Origin: Kitasatospora sp. MMS16-BH015
GTDB taxonomy: Bacteria > Actinomycetota > Actinomycetes > Streptomycetales > Streptomycetaceae
DNA: 64,000 nucleotides
Assembly: GCF_002943525.1 (NCBI RefSeq)
Contig: NZ_CP025394.1
Location: 3,844,001-3,908,000, forward strand
Reading direction: 5' to 3'
Of the stretch, positions 41,551 to 52,139 are shown piece after piece (positions within the stretch are counted from its first letter, which is position 1; the number at the start of each line of letters is the position of its first letter). A program made the position numbers and the translations under genes. The notes under the pieces are model-generated. The model was not told the DNA's origin, did no database searches, and saw only the letters and a list, made by a program, of their open reading frames with translations.

Positions 41551-44088
41551 TCAGAGTCCGTAGCGTTCGGCCGTCTCGTGGTGGGGGGTGGGGTCCGCGC
41601 CGGCGGCTTCGGCGAGGTCGGTCCAGCAGAGGGGGTGGATCCAGGCGGCCGTGTGGCGGTGCAGCTCGGTGTCGGCGGCGGCGGCCGAGCCGGTGGGTGG
41701 GACGCCGAGGGCCGCGTAGATGCCGGGGAGGGCTCCGTCCGGGTCCGCCGGGTCGGCGACCGCGTACTCCGGGCCGCTGTAGACCCAGACCGCGTAGCCG
41801 GCCGCGCGCAGCTCGTCCCGCAGCTCCAGCCACTGCGACTCGCCGGGCCAGACGCCGTCCAGCCAGTAGGTGGTCCAGCCGGCCGGGTCGAGCAGGGTGA
41901 GCAGCTCGAAGACCGGCCGCCAGCCCTCCGCCTCGCCCGGGGCGGGCAGTTCGTTGAGCCGGGCCGGGGCGAAGACCACCAGGTCGCGGTGGTTGAGCGG
42001 CACCTCCTCGCCGAGCACCGGCAGGATCCGGGCGGTGGCGGGGCCGGTGCGCAGGGCAGGGAGGTCGGTGACGGTGCCGTTGGTCCGGGTGGTCCGGACG
42101 GTGACCAGCTGCCACTCCTCCTCCACCGGGCCGCTCTCCTGCTCGAAGTCCAGCCCGAGCAGGGCGCCGGCGGAGCGGACCACCGCCCAGTCGCGGTTGG
42201 CCGAGGCGGCGGTGACGAGGCCCCAGAGGTCGGGCTCCTGGACGGTCCGGTGCAGCTCGTCCGGGCCGGCCTGCCCGGCGGGCAGCGCGTGCTCCAGCAG
42301 CTCCTGCAGCAGCCGCTGGGCCTCACCGTGCTCGCCGAGCCTGGTCGCGGCCGAGGCCGCCAGCCGCCGCGCGTTGACCGCCTCCGGCCGCAGCACCAGC
42401 AGCGCGGTGCACTGCTCCACCACCTCCCGCCACCGCCCCTCGGCCGCCGCCCACCGGGCCCGCGTCCAGTGCGCGTCGGCCGGGCTGCCGCCCAGCTGCC
42501 ACTCGGCCAGGCGCCGCACCCCGTCGCCGTCCCCGGCCCGGACCAGCAACTCGGCGAGCACCCGGGAGGTCTCCACCTCACCGGTGCGGGCGCCAGGGGC
42601 GGTGGGAGGCGGAGCGGAGGCAGTGGAGTGGGTGAGGCCGGAGGCGGCTGCGGCGGCTGCGGCTGCGGCGACTGCGGGATCGGTTTCGCTCACCGTGCCG
42701 GGCCCGCCGCCGGAGCCCACCCCCGCTACGGACCGGCCGTCGGAGGCGCCCTCGGCCCCCGGCGGGGTCAGGCGGTGCCAGAGGAGGTCGGTGGCGGGGC
42801 GGTCGAGGCCGAGGGTGGCGAGGGTGGTGGCCAGGTGGATGGTGGCGGTGGGGTCGGTGGGGAGGCGGGTGCGGGTGGCGTCGAGCAGGTCGGCGGCGTG
42901 TTCGGGGTCGGTGGTGAGGAGGTCGGCGGCCTGGTCGGGGGCGGTGGTGAGCAGGTCGGTGAGCCAGGGGAGCAGGTCGGTGGCGGGGAGTTCGGGGCGG
43001 GGCAGGGCGAGGGCCGCGCTGCGGGTCTCGGCCAGGCGGTCGGTCACGCCCTCGGTGCGGCGCAGCTGGGCGAGCTTGCGGTCGGCCTCGCCGCAGAGGG
43101 TGAGGGCGATGGTGCGGGCGCCGCGCCGGACGGCCAGCCGGGCGGCCGTCAACAGCAGGTCGAGGCAGGGGCGGTGGGAGCCGGCGCGGTCGAGGTAGCC
43201 GGCCCAGCGGGCCAGCCGGGCGCCGAGGTCGGCGTCGTTGGGGTGGGCCCCGGCGTTGACCAGGGCCTCCACGGCGGCGGCCCAGCGGTGCCGGATGTCG
43301 GGGTAGCGGTCGGCCTCGCCGGGCTCCGGCAGGAGTTCTAGGGCGGCCTCGTGGCGGCCGAGCTCGGCCAGCAGCAGGGCGCGGCCGACCGCGAGCTTGC
43401 GGGTGTCGTCCTCGTCCGGTCTGCGCCCGGCGGAGATCTCGGCCAGCTCGGCGGTGTCGTAGGCGGCCAGCGCCTCCTCCTGGCGGCCGAGCCGTCGAAG
43501 TGCGGAGGCCCGGCTGTGCCCGAAGGCCAGCGAGACGGCGCCGCCGGCGGCCTGGATCCGGCCCTGGGCCCGGTCGAGGTGGGCGAGTGCGTCGGCGGGC
43601 CGGGCGTCGTCCTCCAGGGTGTCGGCGTACTCGCGGGAGAGGCAGTCGAAGCAGGCCCGGCCGGGCTCGACCCGGGCCAGCGTCTCTTCCAGCACGGCGA
43701 GCCGCTCGGGCACGTAACCGGGGCCGTCGATGTTGGCGTGGCAGATCGTGAAGTCCTGCACCGCGCAGACCGACTGCGGGCAGGCGGCGGTCTCCTCGCG
43801 GTGGGCGTACTCCAGCAGCGAGACGGCCTCGGCCAGCGCGGCCTCGCCCTGGTGGCGCTTGTTGAGCAGGCTCTGCAGCCGCCAGTGCCGCAGGAACACC
43901 TCGACCCAGGGCAGGCCCAGCGCGCGGGCCGAGGCCAGCGCCTCGGGGTAGAGCGCGTCCAGCTGCTCGTCGCGGCCCTCCACGGCGTGCCCGGCGATCT
44001 CGGCGATCGCGCCGGCCAACCGGTGGTGGCCCGCCTCGGTCAGGGAGCCGTGGGTGTCCTGGACCCAGGCCCAGATGTCGCTGCTCAC
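41551..44088 (-). CDS. Large TPR-like protein coupled to HSP90 homologue
   Basis: 845 residues, almost entirely alpha-helical with tetratricopeptide-like pairs (SRASALRRLGRQEEALAAYD, LAVGRALLLAELGRHEAALE), a central Ala/Ser/Pro linker, and a C-terminal non-repeat domain with several Trp residues (about 660-845) including YAVWVYSGPEYAVADP. The ATG (44088) overlaps the HSP90 stop by four bases (ATGA), so it is coupled downstream of HSP90. TPR proteins are common HSP90 partners in eukaryotes; whether this one is a cochaperone is an inference. Confidence 0.85.
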   Translation of the reverse strand: MSSDIWAWVQDTHGSLTEAGHHRLAGAIAEIAGHAVEGRDEQLDALYPEALASARALGLPWVEVFLRHWRLQSLLNKRHQGEAALAEAVSLLEYAHREETAACPQSVCAVQDFTICHANIDGPGYVPERLAVLEETLARVEPGRACFDCLSREYADTLEDDARPADALAHLDRAQGRIQAAGGAVSLAFGHSRASALRRLGRQEEALAAYDTAELAEISAGRRPDEDDTRKLAVGRALLLAELGRHEAALELLPEPGEADRYPDIRHRWAAAVEALVNAGAHPNDADLGARLARWAGYLDRAGSHRPCLDLLLTAARLAVRRGARTIALTLCGEADRKLAQLRRTEGVTDRLAETRSAALALPRPELPATDLLPWLTDLLTTAPDQAADLLTTDPEHAADLLDATRTRLPTDPTATIHLATTLATLGLDRPATDLLWHRLTPPGAEGASDGRSVAGVGSGGGPGTVSETDPAVAAAAAAAAASGLTHSTASAPPPTAPGARTGEVETSRVLAELLVRAGDGDGVRRLAEWQLGGSPADAHWTRARWAAAEGRWREVVEQCTALLVLRPEAVNARRLAASAATRLGEHGEAQRLLQELLEHALPAGQAGPDELHRTVQEPDLWGLVTAASANRDWAVVRSAGALLGLDFEQESGPVEEEWQLVTVRTTRTNGTVTDLPALRTGPATARILPVLGEEVPLNHRDLVVFAPARLNELPAPGEAEGWRPVFELLTLLDPAGWTTYWLDGVWPGESQWLELRDELRAAGYAVWVYSGPEYAVADPADPDGALPGIYAALGVPPTGSAAAADTELHRHTAAWIHPLCWTDLAEAAGADPTPHHETAERYGL

Positions 44089-46007
44089 GCGTCCGCCTTC
44101 GGCTCGAAGTGCTCGCTGGAGTGGGGGTCGGTGGGTGCGGTCAGGGCCGCGACGGCGGTGGAGATGCCGGTCAGCGCCGCCGTCAGATCGGCCCCGGAGT
44201 CGGCCGGGCCGGTGGCGCCGGCGGCGGCCATGATCACCTTGACCGAGCGGAGCAGCCCGGCCGCCGTCGCGCTGCCGGTGTGCCCGGCGCGGTAGGCGGT
44301 GAGCAGCCGGTCGACGGCGGGCGAGTCGAGGTTGAGGTAGAGCCGGGCCCGGACGGCGCCGTCGGTGCGGGCGGTGAAGGAGCGGGCCAGCCGGAGCGCG
44401 GCGGAGGGGATCCGGGCCGCAGCGGCGCCGTCCTCCAGCCGGGCCTTGAGCTGGGCGGCGCGATCCGGGACGAGCACCAGCGGCAGGCCGGGCGGGTCGA
44501 AGCGGGCGGGCACCAGCTGCTCGCCCTCCCCCGTGAGCGCCGCGCTCAGCCAGGCCGTCTCCTCCTCGGCCAGCGGGCGGTCGGGCTCGCGGAACAGCTC
44601 CTCGGTGCCGCTCTCGCCGCCGAGTTCGACCAGCCGGCAGCCGCGCAGGGCGGCGTAGCGGCGCAGGAACGGCAGCACGGCGTACCGGTCGCCCCGGGCG
44701 ATCGGCACCCGCATCGCGCGGTAGAGCATCTCCTCGAAGCCGCCCTCGCCGCCGAGCGCCACGTGCACGGTGCCGGAGCCGGCCGCCCGCAGCGCGCCGG
44801 CGGTGAGCTCGCCCTGCGAGCTGGGCACCGGGACGTCGTCGGCGAGCAGGGTGAAGAGCCGCTCCTCGCAGAGCGCGGCGCCCAGCAGCTCCTGGCCGTG
44901 CCGGGCCAGCACCCGGCGCCAGACCTCGGGCCGCAGCCGGGCGGTCTCGTACAGGCCGTCCACCACGGCCTCGGTGAGGGCCTGCCGGAGCGCGCGGTAG
45001 TGCTCGTCACGCTGGAGGTCCTCGCGGCTGGCGGTGGGGGTGAGCCGGTCGGATTCGATCACCCCGCCGATGAAGCCGGCCCAGCTGGGCAGTAGGTCGC
45101 GGGCGTCCTCGGTGAGCAGCATCCCCCGCAGGTAGACGGCGAGTTCACGGTTGTCGCTGGAGCCGTAGGTGGCGCCGTCCTGCACCCAGAGCAGGCCGAC
45201 GGCGTCGGTCGGGCCGCCGGGGGCGGGGGTGACCGGGAAGGCGGTGAGCGGTTCGAAGCGGCGGCCGAAGGCGGTGGCGAAGCGCATCCGCGCGGCGTAC
45301 TCGGCGGGCTCCGACCGGGCCGACTCCAGCCCCTGCCGCCAGGGCACCGCCACAGCGTTGACCGGCCGCTCGTCCTCGCCCACGTAGACCGGCACCGAGA
45401 GCAACACGCAGTAGCGGGCGAGGACTTCGCGCAGCGTGTCGGGCTCGGCCAGCGCGGCGTGCTCGGGCTTGAGCAGCAGCTCGACCACCGTGCCGGGGGT
45501 GCTGCGGGCCGCGCAGGGCGCCACGGTGTACTGCTCGCCACCCCGGCTGCGGTACCGGTGGCCGAGCGCGGGCTCGCGGTGCGAGGTGGTGGTGACGGTG
45601 ACCTCCTCGGCCACCGAGAAGGCGGAGAGGAAGCCCAGCCCGAACGCGCCGATCAACTCCTTGTTGCCCGTCAACTCCCTGAGCATGCGGGTGTATCCGG
45701 TGCCGACGGTGGCCAGGTAGGCGTGGATCTCGGGCTCGGTGAGGCCGGCCCCGGTGTCCTCGACCGAGACGGTGCGGCGGGCCGGGTCGGCGTGCACCCG
45801 GATCACCGGGTCGGCGGCCGCCTCGGGGGCCTCCAGCGCGCGGCGGGTGTGCGAGTCGTGGGCGTTCTGGACGAGTTCGCGCAGGGCGACCAGCGGAGTG
45901 GAGTAGAGATGCGTGGCCAGGACCCCGACCAGGCCGCCGAGATCGACCTCGGTCGTACGCAGAGTGGTGTGCTCGGGCGGCTGTTCCGGACGGTGCTCCT
46001 CAGACAT
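44085..46007 (-). CDS. HSP90-family chaperone (HtpG-like)
   Basis: 640 residues from ATG 46007. The GHKL ATPase is recognisable: E44-x-x-x-N48 (ELVQNAHD), D84-x-G-x-G88 (EDTGAGL) and GAFGLGF (120-126). The middle and C-terminal parts are much less conserved than in E. coli HtpG, although length is similar. It is followed by a coupled TPR gene. The 364-bp upstream gap is shared with the divergent secreted-protein gene. Confidence 0.9.
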   Translation of the reverse strand: MSEEHRPEQPPEHTTLRTTEVDLGGLVGVLATHLYSTPLVALRELVQNAHDSHTRRALEAPEAAADPVIRVHADPARRTVSVEDTGAGLTEPEIHAYLATVGTGYTRMLRELTGNKELIGAFGLGFLSAFSVAEEVTVTTTSHREPALGHRYRSRGGEQYTVAPCAARSTPGTVVELLLKPEHAALAEPDTLREVLARYCVLLSVPVYVGEDERPVNAVAVPWRQGLESARSEPAEYAARMRFATAFGRRFEPLTAFPVTPAPGGPTDAVGLLWVQDGATYGSSDNRELAVYLRGMLLTEDARDLLPSWAGFIGGVIESDRLTPTASREDLQRDEHYRALRQALTEAVVDGLYETARLRPEVWRRVLARHGQELLGAALCEERLFTLLADDVPVPSSQGELTAGALRAAGSGTVHVALGGEGGFEEMLYRAMRVPIARGDRYAVLPFLRRYAALRGCRLVELGGESGTEELFREPDRPLAEEETAWLSAALTGEGEQLVPARFDPPGLPLVLVPDRAAQLKARLEDGAAAARIPSAALRLARSFTARTDGAVRARLYLNLDSPAVDRLLTAYRAGHTGSATAAGLLRSVKVIMAAAGATGPADSGADLTAALTGISTAVAALTAPTDPHSSEHFEPKADA

Positions 46008-46371
46008 GGGACCACATCCTGCCAGTAAGACAATCAGCCGACCAGCATTTTGCATTCCCGCTACCGGGCCCCGACGACCCCTCCCCCGGTCAACCTGGAG
46101 TTGACGAATCGTGGTCAGCCGAACTGCTGGTCCGGACATCGGAAATCACGGCCATTCGGGGGTATTTCGGCCCTCCCGCACATCTTCCCCACCCGCCGTT
46201 CGTTCAGGGGTTATCCCTCTGCTGTGACTCCTTCGAGCGAACGCCGCCGCCTGGCATTGAACTCAATCGGCCTAGTGGGGAATGCTGTTCGTGCGACGTC
46301 AGGGAACGGCGCGGGCCGGAGCGGCCACTCCACCGGCGCCACATTTCGCACCAGTTAGCAGGGAGACCACT
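46008..46371. other. Divergent promoter region, no gene seen
   Basis: 364 bp between the HSP90 and the small secreted-protein gene. It is lower in GC than its neighbours, with ATTTTGCATTC near the HSP90 side and CATTGAACTCAATCGG near 46256. These could be promoter or operator sites. I see no known sigma-factor consensus. Confidence 0.35.
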
Positions 46372-46689
46372 GTGTCCCGTATTCGCGCAGCCGCCGCCGT
46401 CACCGCCCTCGGGGCTTTCCTCCTGGTCGGCATCGGCACCGCCTCGGCCGACAACGGCGCGGGCGCCGACAACAACTCGAACAGCAGCGTGGTGAGCAAC
46501 ACCGGCTCCGGCAACATCGTCGGCAGCATCGAGGGCAACGGGAACGGGAGCCAGCAGAGCGGCACCGGCTCCGGCGCCGCCAACCAGAACACCAACGTCG
46601 GCGTCGCGGGCAACTCCGGTGGCATCGGCGTGATCCAGGGCAACGGGAACCTGTCCCACAAGGTCTACTACCCGTTCGTCCTCTACTAG
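46372..46689 (+). CDS. Small secreted Asn/Gly-rich repetitive protein
   Basis: 105 residues from GTG 46372 (GGGAG at 46361). A signal peptide of about 28 residues (AAAAVTALGAFLLVGIGTAS-ADN) is followed by a mature part dominated by Asn, Gly, Ser and Val in alternating, strand-prone segments (NNSNSSVVSNTGSGN, IEGNGNGSQQSGTG, NTNVGVAGNSGG). The repeated IEGNGN / IQGNGN boxes are about 43 residues apart. This looks like a small beta-rich extracellular protein, perhaps fibril-forming, but it lacks the chaplin cysteine/GVANGN pattern and the rodlin features. Confidence 0.85.
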   Translation: MSRIRAAAAVTALGAFLLVGIGTASADNGAGADNNSNSSVVSNTGSGNIVGSIEGNGNGSQQSGTGSGAANQNTNVGVAGNSGGIGVIQGNGNLSHKVYYPFVLY

Positions 46690-46755
46690 GCCGGCCCGCC
46701 TTCCCGGACGCACCGGCGCGCCCCGAGCCCCAAGGCCCGGGGCGCGCCCCCGCGT

Positions 46756-47943
46756 TCAGCCCCCGGCGATCTCCCGGTCGACCGGGCGGGGCACCCCTAG
46801 GACCGTCCGCCCCAGCAGCACCAGGCACTCGCCCAGCTCCGGCCGCAGACTGTGCGGCCGGTTCCGCACACCGTCGTTGACCAGGGCGAACATCGCATGC
46901 ACCCGGATCCGGGCCTCCGCGCTGTCGAACTCGGGGCGGGCCCGCTGCAGCGACCCGACCCAGACCCGCAGGAAATCCCGCCGGAAGTCCACCGCCACCC
47001 GGCGGTCCGGCTCCGCCAGCCGCTCGGTCTCGCTGAGCATCGCACCCAGGTAGTGGCTGTGCCGCCGGGCGAAGTCCACGTACGCGCGCAGCCCGGCCTC
47101 CAGGCCGCCCGCCGTGACCGCCCCGACCACCTCCTGCCAGAGCCGCTCGCGGCTGCGCACCAGCGCGGCGGCCAGCAACTCGGCCTTGGTGGCGAAGTGC
47201 TTGTAGACGCTCGGCCCGGCGATCCCGACCGCCGCGCCCAGCTGATCGGTGCTGACGTTGTCGAACCCGCGCTCGTGGAACAGCCGGACGGCCGCCACCA
47301 GCAGCTCCTCGCGACGCGACTCCGGCAACGCCGACTCGGCCGCCCCTGCCGATGGTTGGGGATCCTCCGACAGGCCGGAGAGCTCGGCGCCCAGCAGGTC
47401 CTCGCCGATCCCGCGCAGCAGCTGGACGAACCGCCGCCGGGGTGGCGCGAAGGTGTGGTACGAGAGGCTGCCGTAGGCGGAGAGCACCGACCAGACCAGC
47501 AATTCGGCGTCCTCCCTGGGCAGTTGGGGCCTGGCTGCGCCGAGCACGCCGGCCGCCTCGGCCACCTGGGCCCGCAACTCCCTTCGCAGAGCAGCCCGTT
47601 GGGCAGCCGGCAGCAGACGGGCTTCGCGCTGCCAGAGCGTGCCGAACCCCCGGTGGTCCACCGCCGCCGCGGCCAGCTCGGCGCAGAGCGGGCCGGGCCC
47701 GGCCGCGCCCGCGCGGGCGGCCGACCGCAGCGCCGCCAGCTCGCGCAGCAGCACCTGCCGCAGCAGCTCGGGCTTGCCCCGGAAGTGCCGGTAGAGCGCC
47801 GGGGCGGTGATGCCCACCTCGGCCGCCACCTCGGCCATCGAGGTCTGGTGGTAGCCGTACCGGTGGAAGCGCGTACCGGCCACCTGGAGGATCAACCCCC
47901 GGCGCCCGGGCGGCCGCCGTACCGCTGCACGCTCACCGGACAC
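46756..47943 (-). CDS. Double TetR-domain regulator
   Basis: 395 residues from GTG 47943. Two TetR-type helix-turn-helices occur in one chain: about residues 18-65 (FHRYGYHQTSMAEVAAEVGI, APALYRHFRGKPELL) and about 203-250 (LFHERGFDNVSTDQLGAAVG, PSVYKHFATKAELL). Each is followed by a TetR C-terminal-like region. Double-TetR regulators often control fatty-acid or acyl-CoA genes in actinobacteria. It is divergent from the acyl-CoA dehydrogenase operon and probably represses it. TAGCAAGCATTCAC near 47980 in the gap is a possible site. Confidence 0.92.
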   Translation of the reverse strand: MSGERAAVRRPPGRRGLILQVAGTRFHRYGYHQTSMAEVAAEVGITAPALYRHFRGKPELLRQVLLRELAALRSAARAGAAGPGPLCAELAAAAVDHRGFGTLWQREARLLPAAQRAALRRELRAQVAEAAGVLGAARPQLPREDAELLVWSVLSAYGSLSYHTFAPPRRRFVQLLRGIGEDLLGAELSGLSEDPQPSAGAAESALPESRREELLVAAVRLFHERGFDNVSTDQLGAAVGIAGPSVYKHFATKAELLAAALVRSRERLWQEVVGAVTAGGLEAGLRAYVDFARRHSHYLGAMLSETERLAEPDRRVAVDFRRDFLRVWVGSLQRARPEFDSAEARIRVHAMFALVNDGVRNRPHSLRPELGECLVLLGRTVLGVPRPVDREIAGG

Positions 47944-48101
47944 CCGCACACCCCCTGCTCCACAGCTCCTGCCCCAGGGTAGCAAGCATTCACTTTCCGA
48001 GCCCGACGGCTTGATTTCCCGGGCCCGCGATGCTGGACACACCTGGCTACCGGGGATTAACTTGTCTGGCGATCAACCGGCACCACGAAGGGAGCGCCAC
48101 C

Positions 48102-49259
<1,158 letters not shown>

Positions 49260-49264
49260 CCGAC

Positions 49265-50917
49265 ATGTCCGCCGCCGACCGGCCCACCGACTCGCTGAGC
49301 CAAGTCACCCGCGTGCAGGCCGCCCTGCAGGCCCCCGGGATGCCCTTCGAGACCGAGCGCACCCCGGCCGGCCTCCGCTACCGGCACGCCCCGCGCACCC
49401 TCGGCGAGTTCCTGGTCGGCACCCTGGTGCACGGCGAACGCCCCTTCCTGGTGGCCGAATCCGGCAGCTGGACGTTCGCCGAGCACCACGCCACCGCCAC
49501 CGCCCTGGCCCGGTACTACCGCAGCACGCTCGGGCTGCGGCCGGGCGACCGGGTGGTGATCGCCATGCGCAACCTGCCCGAATGGCAACTGGCCTTCTGG
49601 GCAGCACAGTTGGCCGGCCTGGTGGCGGTGCCGCTGAACTCCTGGTGGCAGGCCGAGGAGTTGGCGTACGCGCTTCAGGACTGCGAGCCGGGCGTGGTGG
49701 TGGCCGATCCGGAGCGCGCCGAACGGATGGCACCCTGGCTGGCCACCCACCGCACCCCGCTGCTGACCGTGGCCGAGATCGCCGCGATGCGGACCGAAGT
49801 ACCGTACGACATCGCCGAGTTCGGCGCCGTCCCGGCCGAGGCCGAGGCGACCGTGCTCTACACCTCCGGCACCACCGGCCGGCCCAAGGGCGTGGTGGCC
49901 GACCAGGCCGCCTGGTGCGCCGCGCTCACCTCGCCGCGGTTCTTCTCCGCGACCTCGATCCTGCTCACCGGCGGCGACCCGGCCACCGCACCCGTGCAGA
50001 CCGCCCTGCTGACCTTCCCCTTCTTTCACGTGGCCGCCTTCACCACGCTCTTCCCGCTGATGTCGGCCGGCGGCACCGCCGTGCTGATGCGCAAGTGGGA
50101 GGCCGCCACCGCGCTCCGGCTGATCGCCGAGCACCGGATCACCACCTACGTGGGCGTGCCCACCACCGCCCTCGGGCTGCTCGACGCGGCGGACGCCGCC
50201 GGGGCCGAGCTGCCCACCCTCCGGATGATCAACACCGGTGGCGCCGCCGCCCCGCCCGAGCTGGCCCGGCGGGTGGCCCGCCGGTTCGGCGGCCGGGTGG
50301 AGGCCCGCAACGGCTACGGCCTCACCGAGACCTGCGGCGGCGTGATCGCCAACGTCGGCCCCCGCTACCTGGAGCACCCCGACTCGGTCGGCCGCCCCTC
50401 CCCCGCCCTGGAGATCCGGATCGCCGACCCCGGCGGCCGGCCGCTGCCCGACGGCGAGGTCGGCGAGCTCCAACTGCGCGGCCAGGCCGTCTTCCGCGGC
50501 TACCGCAACAACCCCGAGGCCACCGCCGCCGCCTTCGCCAACGGCTGGTTCCGCACCGGCGACCTGGCCCGCGTCCAGGACGGCGAGGTCTACGTGGTCG
50601 ACCGGCTCAAGGACCTGGTGATCCGGGGCGGCGAGAACGTCTACTGCGTCGAGGTCGAGGGCGTGCTCTTCGACCACCCCGAGGTGGCCGAGGCCGCCGT
50701 GCTCGGGCTCCCCCACCCCACCCTCGGCGAGGAGGTCGCCGCCGTGGTCGTCCTCCGCCCCGGCGCCGCCGTGGACGCCGAGGGCCTGCGCAGCCACGTC
50801 GCCGCACACCTGGCCGCGTTCAAGGTGCCCGCCCACCTCACCCTGCGAAGCCTGCCGCTGCCGCGGAACGCGACGGGCAAGGTGCTCAAGCGCGCCCTGC
50901 GCGAGGAGCTGGGCTGA
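49265..50917 (+). CDS. AMP-dependent acyl-CoA synthetase
   Basis: 550 residues. Adenylate-forming signature VLYTSGTTGRPKGVVADQ, NGYGLTETCGG, GWFRTGDLARVQDGEVYVVD and the catalytic lysine near the end in LPRNATGKVLKRALREEL. It should form an acyl-CoA from a free acid, ATP and CoA. ATG 49265 is 5 bp after the dehydrogenase stop, so one operon is certain in layout. The IS pair begins 95 bp after its stop. Confidence 0.95.
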   Translation: MSAADRPTDSLSQVTRVQAALQAPGMPFETERTPAGLRYRHAPRTLGEFLVGTLVHGERPFLVAESGSWTFAEHHATATALARYYRSTLGLRPGDRVVIAMRNLPEWQLAFWAAQLAGLVAVPLNSWWQAEELAYALQDCEPGVVVADPERAERMAPWLATHRTPLLTVAEIAAMRTEVPYDIAEFGAVPAEAEATVLYTSGTTGRPKGVVADQAAWCAALTSPRFFSATSILLTGGDPATAPVQTALLTFPFFHVAAFTTLFPLMSAGGTAVLMRKWEAATALRLIAEHRITTYVGVPTTALGLLDAADAAGAELPTLRMINTGGAAAPPELARRVARRFGGRVEARNGYGLTETCGGVIANVGPRYLEHPDSVGRPSPALEIRIADPGGRPLPDGEVGELQLRGQAVFRGYRNNPEATAAAFANGWFRTGDLARVQDGEVYVVDRLKDLVIRGGENVYCVEVEGVLFDHPEVAEAAVLGLPHPTLGEEVAAVVVLRPGAAVDAEGLRSHVAAHLAAFKVPAHLTLRSLPLPRNATGKVLKRALREELG

Positions 50918-51048
50918 GGCGGGCCCGTCCGACCGTCCGGCCGTCCGCGCGGGAGCGCCGGGCCGCACCCGGTACCGGGCCGCACCGGAGGGCCGCGCCG
51001 CGCGGGTATGACTAGTGCTGCTCCGCGGAAGTTCGTGGAGGGTGTTGA

Positions 51049-52134
51049 TCAGGCGGCTTTGAGCGGGGTGCCTTCGTAGGTCCACCGGTAGGGCCTTGCG
51101 GTGTCGTTGTGCCCGATTACGTAGGCCTGCAGCTTATCGATCAGGTCGTCGCGGCTGGAGAAATCGCCGTGCCGCACGACCCGGCGGGTCAGGGCGGAGA
51201 AGAACAGTTCGACCTGGTTGAGCCACGAGGCGTGCGGCGGGGTCCACCGGACGTGCCAGCGCGGGCGGGCCGCCAGCCACGCTCTGGTGTGTCTGGCCGT
51301 GTGAGAGGAACCGTTGTCGAGCACGACGTGGATCTCCTTGCCTGGGGCGATCGCCCGGTCGAGTTGCTCCAGGAACGCGGTGAAGGTCACCGCGTCGTTA
51401 CGGGTGATCACCTCGGTGAGCACCTCACCGGTGCAAACATCGAGCGCGGCCACGAGGGAAGCCGTGCCGTGGCGCCGGTACTCGAACTCCTGCCTGACCG
51501 GCTCGCCGGGCCGCGCGGGACGCCCAGGACAGCGGCGCGAGCGGGCGGCGATCGCGGTCTTCTCGTCGATCGAGAGCACCACCGCTCCCTCGGGCGGATC
51601 CAGGTAGAGGGCGCACACCTCGGCGGCCCGCTGCCAGAAGTCCGGGGTGTCCCGCCGGGTGAGCCAGCCTCGCACCTTGTGCGGCTTCAGGTCTAGGCCG
51701 GCCAGGATCCGGCCGACCTGGGAGGCGGAAACCGGCGCGAAGCACGTGCCGGCCACCCGCCGGGCGATGGCCCGGTGCGACCAGGTCGACTCCGGATACG
51801 GCGGCGCGCTGGTCGCGGTGGCCACGATCGCCACGCGGACCTCGGGCCCGTACGATCGCGGCCGGCCCGAGCGTTCGGCGTCCCGCAGGCCGCCCAGACC
51901 CAGGGCTGCGAACCGCCCCCGCCACTTGCGCACCGTGTTCACGCTGACGTCCAGCTCCCGGGCGATCGCGCCGTTGGCGAGTCCGTCCGCCGCCGCGAGT
52001 ACGATCCGGGCCCGCAGCACCACCCGCACCTCGGACTTCGCCGAAGCCACCGTCCTCACCAGCCGCTCACGGGCCTTGGCCTCCAGCACCACCGCAACCG
52101 CCGTCCCCGCCCGTCGCCCACCATGCACGGCCAA
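51049..52134 (-). CDS. IS630-family transposase
   Basis: 361-residue cut-and-paste transposase. N-terminal helix-turn-helix (GAIARELDVSVNTVRKWRGR) and a DDE domain: first D in LSIDEKTAI, second D in VVLDNGSSH, E in PHASWLNQVELFFS. It appears intact. The stop lies inside the left terminal repeat. The first ~17 residues are weak and a later start at about VLEAKARERLV is possible. Confidence 0.93.
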   Translation of the reverse strand: MAVHGGRRAGTAVAVVLEAKARERLVRTVASAKSEVRVVLRARIVLAAADGLANGAIARELDVSVNTVRKWRGRFAALGLGGLRDAERSGRPRSYGPEVRVAIVATATSAPPYPESTWSHRAIARRVAGTCFAPVSASQVGRILAGLDLKPHKVRGWLTRRDTPDFWQRAAEVCALYLDPPEGAVVLSIDEKTAIAARSRRCPGRPARPGEPVRQEFEYRRHGTASLVAALDVCTGEVLTEVITRNDAVTFTAFLEQLDRAIAPGKEIHVVLDNGSSHTARHTRAWLAARPRWHVRWTPPHASWLNQVELFFSALTRRVVRHGDFSSRDDLIDKLQAYVIGHNDTARPYRWTYEGTPLKAA

Positions 52135-52139
52135 CGATC

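Noticed and set aside
46372..46689. Chaplin or rodlin
   Set aside because: Lacks chaplin cysteines and GVANGN motifs, and lacks the rodlin C-terminal pattern.
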